Source of the DNA: Bacteroidota bacterium
GTDB taxonomy: Bacteria > Bacteroidota > Bacteroidia > Bacteroidales > GCA-2748055
Assembly: GCA_030642565.1 (NCBI GenBank)
Contig: DAOWNM010000138.1
Coordinates: 1 to 7,200, forward strand
Direction of reading: 5' to 3'
Length of the DNA stretch: 7,200 nt
Under the pieces are notes generated by a model, which saw only the letters and a list, made by a program, of their open reading frames with translations, was not told where the DNA came from and made no database searches. This document shows positions 1-6,974 of this stretch, piece after piece. The position numbers and the translations under genes are program-made. Positions within the stretch are counted from its first letter, which is position 1. Each line of letters starts with the position of its first letter.

Positions 1-1243
1 CCTCCTGCTCATCATCAGTGGATTCCATATAGACTTTCAGGAAACCATCAAATATCAGAACCTCACCTGTGGCAATAAACCGTTCAGGTGAACCAGAGAC
101 CACGATGGAGATGGTGGTTTTTTCAAGCTGTGCTTCACTCATTTGCGAAGCAAGGGTTCTTTTCCAGATCAATTCATACAGCCGCTGTTCTGTCCTGTTC
201 CCTTCGATGGCAGATTGATCCATGTAGGTGGGCCTGATGGCTTCGTGAGCCTCCTGGGCCCCTTTGGATTTTGTGGTAAAGTTCCTGGTTTTCAGGTATT
301 TTTCACCAAAAGCATCTTTGATTTTTCCTGCGGCGGTTCCGATGGCCAGTTTGGAGAGGTTAACTGAATCGGTTCTCATATAGGTGATCTTTCCCGATTC
401 ATAGAGCCGCTGTGCCACCGACATCGTCTGGTTTACTGAAAAACCCAGTTTTCGGCTGGCTTCCTGCTGAAGGGTGGAGGTGGTAAACGGTGGTGCAGGC
501 GATTTCTTCAGAGGCTTTTTCTCAACAGTATTGACTGTAAACTCACTGGACTGGCACTTTAAGAGAAATGTTTCGGTCTCCTCCAGGCTTTCGAAACGTT
601 TTGAAAGATCAGCTTTAAGTTGGATTTGCCCTCCCTTTCCATTTGGGACGGAGAACTTTCCGGTCACGCGAAAATATTTTTTCGGATTGAATTTCTGTAT
701 TTCCCGCTCTTTTTCAACAATCAGTTTAACTGCCACCGACTGTACCCTTCCGGCAGAAAGAGAGGGCTTTACCTTTTTCCATAACAGCGGGGAGAGTTCG
801 AATCCGACCAACCGGTCAAGTACTCTTCTAGCCTGTTGGGCATTCACCAGGTGGGTATCGATATGCCGTGGACTCTCAAGGGCTTTCAGTATGGCGTTTT
901 TGGTAATTTCATGAAATACGATCCTGCGGGTTTTCCCCTTTTCCAGCTGCAGCTCTTCGAAAAGATGCCATGCGATGGCTTCCCCTTCACGATCTTCATC
1001 AGTAGCCAGCCAGACCATTTCGGACTTTTTGGCCAGGCTCTTCAGTTCGCTCACAATCTTTTTCTTGTCGGCTGGAACAATGTATTGGGGGGTAAATCCT
1101 CCTTCAACATCAATTCCCAGGTTTTTCTTGGCCAGATCTCTGATATGGCCAAAGCTGGATTTGACGGTATAGGCTTCTCCAAGGAACCGTTCTATGGTTT
1201 TAGCCTTGGCAGGCGACTCTACTATTACAAGATTCTTTATCAT
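1..1243 (-). CDS. topA: DNA topoisomerase I, N-terminal part (runs off left edge)
   Basis: Type IA topoisomerase that relaxes negative supercoils by cutting one strand and passing the other through the break, acting on chromosomal DNA in the cytoplasm. The reading frame is open from the ATG at 1243 to the window edge, giving 414 codons; the family usually has roughly 700-900 residues, so about half is missing only because the window ends. Visible parts: a TOPRIM domain beginning IKNLVIVESPAKAKT with metal-site E9 and the acidic triad D82, D84 and E86 in ATDEDREGEA; the SAGRVQSVAV motif at about 163-172; the catalytic tyrosine Y288 in ITYMRTDS, which forms the 5'-phosphotyrosine link; and QEAHEAIRPT at 330-339. 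No frameshift or missing key residue is seen. The start fits the family N-terminus; AAGGAA lies 11 bases upstream, followed by an A-tract. It is divergent from the PBP gene. The zinc-binding or C-terminal repeat region cannot be judged here. Confidence 0.97.
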   Translation of the reverse strand, partial: MIKNLVIVESPAKAKTIERFLGEAYTVKSSFGHIRDLAKKNLGIDVEGGFTPQYIVPADKKKIVSELKSLAKKSEMVWLATDEDREGEAIAWHLFEELQLEKGKTRRIVFHEITKNAILKALESPRHIDTHLVNAQQARRVLDRLVGFELSPLLWKKVKPSLSAGRVQSVAVKLIVEKEREIQKFNPKKYFRVTGKFSVPNGKGGQIQLKADLSKRFESLEETETFLLKCQSSEFTVNTVEKKPLKKSPAPPFTTSTLQQEASRKLGFSVNQTMSVAQRLYESGKITYMRTDSVNLSKLAIGTAAGKIKDAFGEKYLKTRNFTTKSKGAQEAHEAIRPTYMDQSAIEGNRTEQRLYELIWKRTLASQMSEAQLEKTTISIVVSGSPERFIATGEVLIFDGFLKVYMESTDDEQE

Positions 1244-1324
1244 TTTTTTTACGATTCCTTCATTTACGAATTGAACACAAAATAACTTAATAATTACTAT
1301 TTTTGACCCAAAATAGAGCTGGCC
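1244..1324. promoter_or_regulatory. Divergent intergenic region between topA and the PBP1A gene
   Basis: These 81 bases separate two divergent start codons, so promoters for both topA (minus) and the PBP gene (plus) are expected here. The DNA is strongly AT-rich (about 25% G+C in 1261-1320), unlike the flanking genes. On the plus strand TATTTTTG at 1298-1305 matches the Bacteroidota -7 consensus TAnnTTTG, but the nearest upstream TTG (1271-1273) is 24 bases away, longer than the usual spacing of about 19-21. On the minus strand TTATTTTG (1285 down to 1278) differs from the consensus at one position, with TTTG at 1312-1309 upstream, again with a long spacer (23). The region is very likely regulatory, but the exact promoter elements are only candidates. 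Confidence 0.5.
1297..1316. repeat. Perfect 7-base inverted repeat in the divergent promoter region
   Basis: CTATTTT at 1297-1303 is the exact reverse complement of AAAATAG at 1310-1316, with TGACCC between them. It overlaps the best -7 candidate for the plus-strand gene and ends 8 bases before its start codon. It could be an operator for a dimeric regulator, but AT-rich inverted repeats of this size also occur by chance, and no known binding motif is recognised. Confidence 0.3.
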
Positions 1325-3712
1325 ATGGACAATAAACCCGGCAAAACTACAAAATATTTAATCATCCTCTGGACACTATACACTTTAGCGGTGCTATTGT
1401 TCACTGTATTAATGGTTTTAATAGGCCATGGGAAACTTGGTTTTATGCCAGATTTTGCCCGTCTTGAAAATCCACAATCCAACCTGGCCTCCGAACTGAT
1501 TACCGAGGATGGGGAGCTTCTGGGGAAGTATTTTATTGAGAACCGCTCCTATGTGAACTATGAGGAGCTGGCTCCTCATCTTGTGGATGCACTTGTGGCC
1601 ACGGAAGATGTCAGGTATTACAGGCACTCCGGAATTGACATCCGCAGCCTTTCACGTGTTCTGATAAAATCGGTCTTGCTTGGAAAGGATGAAGGAGGGG
1701 GCAGTACCATTTCACAGCAGCTGGCTAAGAATCTGTTTCCCAGGGATACGACCATCAATCGAACAAAGATTGGAAGGGCAGGTCACCTGGTATTAAATAA
1801 GTTCAAAGAGTGGAACACAGGGGTAAGGATTGAAAGAAGCTATTCCAAAAATGAGATATTGGCCATGTATCTGAATACGGTTCCCTTCGGGGGTGAATCC
1901 ATCATAGGGATCAAGTCGGCTTCAAGGACCTTTTTTAATACTACACCGGATTCTCTGACCATCGATCAGGCAGCCATCCTGGTGGGTATGCTAAAGGCTC
2001 CCACGGCCTACAACCCAAGAATCAATCCGGAACGCTCTTTTACCCGCAGAAATACGGTTATAAATCAGATGGTGAAGTATGGGAGTCTCTCACAGGAAGT
2101 GGCTGATTCGGTGAAACAGATGCCCATCAGTGTGGATTATAACCTGGCCAGTCACCTGACCGGCCATGCCAAGCATTTCAGGATATTCCTTTCGAAATTT
2201 ATGAACAGATCCAAACCGACTCCACCGAACAAAGGAGCCGGGGTGCTGGCCTGGGAACGGTACAGGAGGGATTCTTTGCGCTGGGCCGACGACAGGCTCT
2301 ATGGCTGGATCAATAAGAACTACAAACCCGATGGCACACAGTACGATCTTTACCGGGATGGTTTGAAAATCTATACGACTGTGAATTTTAAAATGCAGCA
2401 ATATGCCGAGGAGGCCGTTGAGGCACAGATGAAGGATTATCTTCAACCTGAATTTTTTTCTGAAAAGAAAGGAAGGTCCAATGCTCCGTTCGAAGATATA
2501 TCCCGGGAGGAGAGCAACCTGATCCTTAACCGTGCTGTAAGGTTGACTGATCGTTACAGGTCGATGGCCGCCAGAGGTGTTCCCTGGGACTCTGTTTTAA
2601 TGGCCTTTAATAAGCCGGTTGATATGAAACTGTTCTCATGGAACGGTCCCATCGATACAGTGTTGACACCCATGGATTCCATCAGGTATATGAAGCATAT
2701 CCTGAGGGCCGGGTTTATGGCCATGGATCCTGCCAATGGAGCTGTGAAAGCTTTTGTGGGGGGTCACAACTACCGCTATTTCCAGTATGAACATGTTTAT
2801 CAGGGTCGCCGCCAGGTAGGATCTACCATAAAGCCGTTTTTATACCTGTTGGCTATGCAGGAGAACTATTCACCCTGTCAAATGATTCCGCTGGTTCCTA
2901 TTACATTTAAGGATGTAGTAAATGATTCCACCTATACACCAGATGCACCAGGCCGCAATATTTTTGCCGGAAAGATGGTCTCCCTGAAATGGGGACTGGC
3001 CACCTCCCATAATTGGGTTTCTGCCTGGCTGTTTAAAAATTTTAATCCTGAAAATGTCATCAACCTTATGCGCAAAATGGGAGTGACCTCTTACATCGCC
3101 CCGGTGCCCAGCATGATCTATGGCCCTTCTGATATCTCCCTGGAGGAGATGGTGGGAGCATTTAACACCTTCTCCAACCGGGGCATCTACGTGAGCCCGG
3201 TCTATGTCACCCGGATTGAGGACCGGTATGGTAATGTAATCGCCTCTTTTCACGCTGTCGAGTCGGAGGCAATCGGTCAGGAGACCGCTTATTTAATGCT
3301 TTCACTATTGAAGAATGTGGTAGATATGACTGGCAGGTACCGGGGGGAGTTCTATTCCGGGACCTCCAACAGGCTTCGCTGGAAATATAAATTTAAAGGT
3401 GAGCTGGCCGGGAAAACGGGTACCACCCAGAACCAGAGTGATGGCTGGTTTATTGGACTTGCTCCGAAGCTTACCGCTGCGGCGTGGGTGGGAGGAGAGG
3501 ACCGGGCTATTCATTTTGATGGACTGAGGATGGGGTCCGGAACCAATATGGCACTTCCCATATATGCTGAATTTCTGAAGAGGGTTTATGCCGACACCAC
3601 CCTTGGTATTACCATGAAGGATGAATTTGAGAGACCGCTGGATTTCTATGTGGATATGGATTGTCCCAATATTATGGAGACCACAGGCAGCATTGAGAAT
3701 GACGACTTCTAG
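1325..3712 (+). CDS. mrcA: Class A penicillin-binding protein, PBP1A type (glycosyltransferase/transpeptidase)
   Basis: Bifunctional murein synthase, 795 residues: it polymerises lipid II into glycan strands and cross-links the stem peptides on the outer face of the inner membrane. A short cytoplasmic N-terminus is followed by one membrane anchor at about 11-34. The GT51 domain shows ATEDVRYYRHSGID with catalytic E94, GGGSTISQQLAKN at 124-136, and SKNEILAMYLN at 174-184 with E177. A linker region of about 185 residues leads to the transpeptidase domain, which has nucleophile S500 in STIK (500-503), the SxN motif SHN at 561-563, and KTGT at 697-700. Both active sites look complete and the length is normal for the family. 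The protein ends in a short acidic tail. The symbol is by family only: ponA is an equally good name, and Bacteroidota often carry several class A PBPs. There is no obvious Shine-Dalgarno before the ATG; the start is supported by the membrane anchor directly after it. It is divergent from topA and convergent with radA. Confidence 0.95.
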   Translation: MDNKPGKTTKYLIILWTLYTLAVLLFTVLMVLIGHGKLGFMPDFARLENPQSNLASELITEDGELLGKYFIENRSYVNYEELAPHLVDALVATEDVRYYRHSGIDIRSLSRVLIKSVLLGKDEGGGSTISQQLAKNLFPRDTTINRTKIGRAGHLVLNKFKEWNTGVRIERSYSKNEILAMYLNTVPFGGESIIGIKSASRTFFNTTPDSLTIDQAAILVGMLKAPTAYNPRINPERSFTRRNTVINQMVKYGSLSQEVADSVKQMPISVDYNLASHLTGHAKHFRIFLSKFMNRSKPTPPNKGAGVLAWERYRRDSLRWADDRLYGWINKNYKPDGTQYDLYRDGLKIYTTVNFKMQQYAEEAVEAQMKDYLQPEFFSEKKGRSNAPFEDISREESNLILNRAVRLTDRYRSMAARGVPWDSVLMAFNKPVDMKLFSWNGPIDTVLTPMDSIRYMKHILRAGFMAMDPANGAVKAFVGGHNYRYFQYEHVYQGRRQVGSTIKPFLYLLAMQENYSPCQMIPLVPITFKDVVNDSTYTPDAPGRNIFAGKMVSLKWGLATSHNWVSAWLFKNFNPENVINLMRKMGVTSYIAPVPSMIYGPSDISLEEMVGAFNTFSNRGIYVSPVYVTRIEDRYGNVIASFHAVESEAIGQETAYLMLSLLKNVVDMTGRYRGEFYSGTSNRLRWKYKFKGELAGKTGTTQNQSDGWFIGLAPKLTAAAWVGGEDRAIHFDGLRMGSGTNMALPIYAEFLKRVYADTTLGITMKDEFERPLDFYVDMDCPNIMETTGSIENDDF

Positions 3713-3718
3713 GCGACC

Positions 3719-5077
3719 TTAGCCAAAAAGGTATTTGGGCAGATCCTGAACCCTGTTCAGTTCGATGATTTCAAGGTCAAATCTTGCCGGATCGATCCGT
3801 TTCCGGTTGAAAGCGGGCATCAGGATTCTTTTCATGCCCAGTTTATCCGCTTCGCCCAGACGCTGTTCAATCCGGTTTACCGGGCGGATCTCGCCCGATA
3901 GTCCCACCTCCCCTGCAAAGCAGCTGTTCGGATCAACCGGAATATCGACAGTAGAGGAGAGAATGGACACCACTACAGCCAGATCAATGGCAGGGTCATC
4001 CACCCGGAGTCCGCCGGCAATATTGATGTATACATCTTTACTGGCCAGCTTAAAACTGGCCCGTTTTTCCAGTACTGCCAGCAACATGCTCAGACGACGG
4101 GTATCAAATCCTGTGGAGGTACGCTGAGGGGTTCCGTAAACGGCGGAGCTTACAAGTGCCTGAACCTCGATCAGTATGGGGCGAATGCCCTCCACATTGG
4201 CAGCTATGGCCGATCCGCTCAAATCGGGAGGCTGCTGGTTGATCAGCAGTTCGGATGGGTTCAGGATCTCGCGAAGTCCCTCTCCCGTCATTTCGAACAC
4301 CCCGATCTCCGAGGTGGAGCCAAAACGGTTCTTAATGGAGCGCAGAATCCTGTATAGATGGTGTGTGTCGCCTTCAAACTGGAGTACAGTATCAACGATA
4401 TGCTCCAGCACTTTGGGTCCGGCGATGCTGCCATCCTTTGTAATATGGCCGATCAGCATAACGGGCATATGGCTCTCTTTGGAGAGTCGCAGCAGCTGTG
4501 CGGCACATTCTCTGACCTGTGAAATGGTTCCGGGGGCCGATTCAATAGCTTCGGAATAGAGGGTTTGAATGGAATCTATGATCAGCAGCTCCGGATTGAT
4601 CTGTTCAACCTGAGTCATGATGGCCTGGAGACTTGTTTCAGCAAGTACCTGGCAATTCCCGTTCCCACCCCCGAGCCGGTCGGCCCTTAATTTGATCTGT
4701 TGCGGACTCTCCTCACCTGAGACGTAGAGGGTCTGTTTATCGATCTGAAGGGCTACCTGCAGGGCAAGGGTCGATTTTCCGATTCCCGGTTCACCACCGA
4801 TCAGAACGACGGATCCGGGAACGATTCCTCCCCCCAGGACCCGGTTAAACTCTCCGTTTTTCAGATCGATGCGGGAGAGAGGTGCAGAGGTCACCTCATC
4901 CAGTTTTTGAGGCGCTGCCTGATTGCGCCTCTCTGATATGCCCGACCGAACCGGCCCTTTGTGTATCTTCTGTTCCACATAGGTGTTCCACTCTCCGCAT
5001 GCATTGCAACGGCCGATCCATTTGACTGATTCAGCACCGCAATTCTGGCACACATATACCGATTTTATTTTCGCCAT
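3719..5077 (-). CDS. radA: DNA repair protein RadA (Sms)
   Basis: RecA-related ATPase that processes branched recombination intermediates and promotes branch migration during recombinational repair. The 452-residue length is typical. It begins with the characteristic four-cysteine zinc finger (C10, C13, C24, C27, in CQNCG and CNACGEW). The ATPase core has Walker A GEPGIGKS at 95-102 (K101), Walker B LLIID at 164-168, and the RadA-specific KNRFG at 249-253. The C-terminal Lon-protease-like domain has GLRVDDPAIDLAV at about 356-368 and is expected to be a structural rather than a proteolytic domain, as is known for RadA. The ATG is well supported because the zinc finger starts 9 residues after it. 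The first 13 bases overlap the end of rfaE2, which implies coupled translation. It is the last gene of the minus-strand cluster, and its stop codon lies 6 bases from the stop of the convergent PBP gene. Confidence 0.97.
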   Translation of the reverse strand: MAKIKSVYVCQNCGAESVKWIGRCNACGEWNTYVEQKIHKGPVRSGISERRNQAAPQKLDEVTSAPLSRIDLKNGEFNRVLGGGIVPGSVVLIGGEPGIGKSTLALQVALQIDKQTLYVSGEESPQQIKLRADRLGGGNGNCQVLAETSLQAIMTQVEQINPELLIIDSIQTLYSEAIESAPGTISQVRECAAQLLRLSKESHMPVMLIGHITKDGSIAGPKVLEHIVDTVLQFEGDTHHLYRILRSIKNRFGSTSEIGVFEMTGEGLREILNPSELLINQQPPDLSGSAIAANVEGIRPILIEVQALVSSAVYGTPQRTSTGFDTRRLSMLLAVLEKRASFKLASKDVYINIAGGLRVDDPAIDLAVVVSILSSTVDIPVDPNSCFAGEVGLSGEIRPVNRIEQRLGEADKLGMKRILMPAFNRKRIDPARFDLEIIELNRVQDLPKYLFG

Positions 5078-5565
5078 TTACTGCTGTTTCTGTCAATAAT
5101 CGAACTGCTTGAGTATCCCTCCAGCAGAGGAATGGTTTCCACCCTGCCTCCCCTGGAGATGACTTCCCGGTATCCCACAATATCCTCCAATTTGTAGTCG
5201 CCACCTTTGATCAGTATATCGGGCTCAAGAGTAATAATCATATCCATGGGTGTATCTTCCTCAAATACGATGATATAATCCACAAAAGCCAGGGCTCCAA
5301 GCACTTCTGCCCTGGACTCCTGGTTGTTGACCGGCCTGTCGGGACCCTTGAGTTTTGCAACAGATGCATCACTGTTCAGCCCTACAATCAGCAGGTCGCC
5401 CAGCTCCCTTGCCCTGGAGAGTAAATATATATGGCCCCTGTGAAGAAGGTCGAAACAACCATTGGTGAATACCATTTTGTTCTCTCTTCTGAATACGGGA
5501 TTAAACAGTTTCACAGCTGTATCAAGGGTGATGGTTTTTTGAATGATCTGTTCGTAGGTAAGCAT
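5065..5565 (-). CDS. rfaE2: D-glycero-beta-D-manno-heptose 1-phosphate adenylyltransferase (stand-alone RfaE2)
   Basis: Cytoplasmic nucleotidyltransferase that makes ADP-heptose from heptose 1-phosphate and ATP, the activated sugar for lipopolysaccharide core or other heptosylated glycans. The 166-residue protein is one cytidylyltransferase-like domain, matching the C-terminal half of the fused E. coli HldE; the kinase half (RfaE1) is not in this window, as is usual where the two are separate genes. Key motifs: FTNGCFDLLHRGH, holding the HxGH nucleotide-binding motif at 42-45; GLNSDASV at 62-69; KGGDYK at 120-125; and the C-terminal GYSSSSIID at 150-158, which corresponds to the phosphate-binding S/T-rich motif of the fold. 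The ATG starts one base after the stop codon of the upstream membrane-protein gene, and the end overlaps radA by 13 bases. Other cytidylyltransferase-like enzymes (glycerol-3-phosphate or ethanolamine-phosphate types) are possible but fit the motif details less well. Confidence 0.92.
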   Translation of the reverse strand: MLTYEQIIQKTITLDTAVKLFNPVFRRENKMVFTNGCFDLLHRGHIYLLSRARELGDLLIVGLNSDASVAKLKGPDRPVNNQESRAEVLGALAFVDYIIVFEEDTPMDMIITLEPDILIKGGDYKLEDIVGYREVISRGGRVETIPLLEGYSSSSIIDRNSSKWRK

Positions 5566-5566
5566 C

Positions 5567-6604
5567 TCAGGATTCGGTTTTAACGTTGGTGTCTCTTTTT
5601 CGGGAGAGCATCAGGACCGTATAAGATATGATCCCCAACAATATAGTAAGAAGGGAATTTGATTCATGGGCCAGTATGGCATAGGCAGTTCCGGTCTCCA
5701 GGGAGAATCCGTAAACGACCATCAATCCCCTGGAGGTGATCCAGTGATAGGCTCCAAACCCGGCAGTCACAGGAGCCGACATGCCCAATCCCCCGATCAC
5801 CAGCAAAAACATACCATCAATAAAGGTAAGTCCGGAGAGTTCTTTAAGCGCGAAGACCACTACCCAGGTCATCAGGATATAGAGGAACCAGATCAGCACA
5901 GAGTGAAGTACAAACTCCCATTTTTTCTCCATTCGATAGATGGTCTTCAGTCCGTCCAGAACACCAATGAGAATACCTTTGACTTTACGAACAAGGGTAA
6001 ATCGGGTCAGTTTTTTTCTAAACAGGAAGATAAACAGAAAAATAACCAGGATCGTCGAAACCGTTGCAAGCCAGAAAACCCAGGCACCCCCGAAGAGTTC
6101 TATAAATTTCTGTTGCAGAGGCCCGTATACCTGTTCACCAAAGAAGGCGCCAAACTTCTCCATCCAGCTGATCAACAGGACCAGCAGGATCAGCATCAGC
6201 ATCATAAGGTCGACAACCCGCTCTACAATTACGGTCCCAAAAAGCGAATCAACAGGAATCTTCTCTCTCTTTCCCAGTGTGACACACCTGGTAAACTCAC
6301 CCAGCCGGGGCAGGACATAATTGGAGAGGTATCCAACCATCAGGGAGTGGTATGTATTACTGAAAGAGGGTTTATAACCAAGAGGTTCAATGAGAAGCAT
6401 CCACCTTCGTGCCCTGCTGAAAAATGAGATGCCGGCAAAAAGGAGAGAGAGCCCGATCCACCAGAAATTGACTTTTTGAAGCGTGCTGGCCAGTTCATCA
6501 AATGCCACCCCCCTGAAGGCAAAATAGAGCAAAAGAATTCCAAATGCCAGGAACCCGGCAATTTTTAGAAATTGACTGATGGTTTTTTTCAAAGGAGGGG
6601 TCAA
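5567..6604 (-). CDS. Flippase-like / lysylphosphatidylglycerol synthase TM-region family membrane protein
   Basis: Integral membrane protein of 345 residues belonging to the UPF0104 / LPG_synthase_TM family; its precise substrate is unknown. About eight hydrophobic segments can be seen, roughly at 16-33, 46-63, 84-98, 122-147, 174-196, 232-253, 263-283 and 306-332. Family signatures include RARRW at 64-68, PRLGEFTR at 99-106, ERVVDL at 128-133, and the glycine-rich GGLGMSAPVTAGFGAYHW at 271-288. It consists of the membrane region only and lacks the cytoplasmic aminoacyl-transfer domain of true MprF, so it is not expected to make lysyl-phosphatidylglycerol by itself. The start is a TTG whose bases overlap the panD stop (TTGA at 6604-6601). 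A second TTG at 6592 would give the commoner MKKTIS beginning, and I cannot choose between them firmly. The stop lies one base before rfaE2, which hints at an envelope-lipid or glycolipid role, but this is inference. Confidence 0.9.
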   Translation of the reverse strand: MTPPLKKTISQFLKIAGFLAFGILLLYFAFRGVAFDELASTLQKVNFWWIGLSLLFAGISFFSRARRWMLLIEPLGYKPSFSNTYHSLMVGYLSNYVLPRLGEFTRCVTLGKREKIPVDSLFGTVIVERVVDLMMLMLILLVLLISWMEKFGAFFGEQVYGPLQQKFIELFGGAWVFWLATVSTILVIFLFIFLFRKKLTRFTLVRKVKGILIGVLDGLKTIYRMEKKWEFVLHSVLIWFLYILMTWVVVFALKELSGLTFIDGMFLLVIGGLGMSAPVTAGFGAYHWITSRGLMVVYGFSLETGTAYAILAHESNSLLTILLGIISYTVLMLSRKRDTNVKTES

Positions 6605-6951
6605 TTTATCTTGTTGGAGTCGGTATCGGGGAAAATCAATACCGGTTTAAATGATTTTGCCTCTTCGAAATCCATGGAAGCATACGCGATAATAATGATA
6701 ATGTCTCCAACAGCAACCCTCCTGGCAGCAGGGCCATTCAGACAGATTTGTCCGGATCCCCGCTGGCCGGTAATGACATATGTTTCAAGACGCTCTCCAT
6801 TGTTGATATTGACAATCTGAACTTTCTCATTTTCAATCAGGTTGGCAGCATCCATGAGATCTTCATCAATGGTGATGCTACCCACATAGTTCAGATCAGC
6901 CTCTGTGACTGTAACCCTGTGTATTTTCGATTTAACAACATCAATATGCAT
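6601..6951 (-). CDS. panD: Aspartate 1-decarboxylase (pyruvoyl-dependent)
   Basis: Makes beta-alanine from L-aspartate for pantothenate and coenzyme A synthesis in the cytoplasm. The 116-residue proenzyme cleaves itself between G24 and S25 (in LNYVGSITID), turning S25 into the pyruvoyl cofactor. With the ATG at 6951 the numbering of the cleavage site and of K9, R54, T57 and Y58 is identical to the E. coli enzyme, which decides this start over an in-frame ATG at 6972 that would add seven residues (MYSNSAA). NGPAA at 72-76 corresponds to the active-site NGAAA loop. The gene begins 23 bases after the panC stop, and its TGA overlaps the TTG start of the next gene. Adjacency to panC puts the beta-alanine maker beside the enzyme that uses it. 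No clear Shine-Dalgarno is seen. Confidence 0.96.
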   Translation of the reverse strand: MHIDVVKSKIHRVTVTEADLNYVGSITIDEDLMDAANLIENEKVQIVNINNGERLETYVITGQRGSGQICLNGPAARRVAVGDIIIIIAYASMDFEEAKSFKPVLIFPDTDSNKIN

Positions 6952-6974
6952 GGCCGCCGAATTACTATACAAAT

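Noticed and set aside
474..1285. Open frames on the plus strand across the topA region
   Set aside because: The minus-strand frame here encodes unmistakable topoisomerase I motifs without a break; the plus-strand frames are shadows with no domain signal.
2147..2700. PBP interdomain stretch (about residues 275-460) as an extra, novel domain
   Set aside because: Class A PBPs commonly have a linker/OB-like region of this order between the glycosyltransferase and transpeptidase domains; without an alignment nothing shows this one is exceptional.
3716..3732. ACCTT...AAGGT hairpin at the PBP/radA junction as an intrinsic terminator
   Set aside because: The stem is only 5 bases, the loop is 7, and no run of T follows on either strand.
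5666..6427. Long open frame (253 codons) on the plus strand, opposite the membrane-protein gene
   Set aside because: The translation is rich in Q, H, K, N and P with no recognisable domain, and it lies entirely antisense to a well-supported membrane protein. It is a mirror of that gene's codon pattern.
6952..6972. In-frame upstream ATG for panD giving MYSNSAA before the usual start
   Set aside because: Starting at 6951 puts the cleavage site at G24-S25 and active-site residues at the same numbers as E. coli PanD; the extension has no counterpart in the family as I know it.
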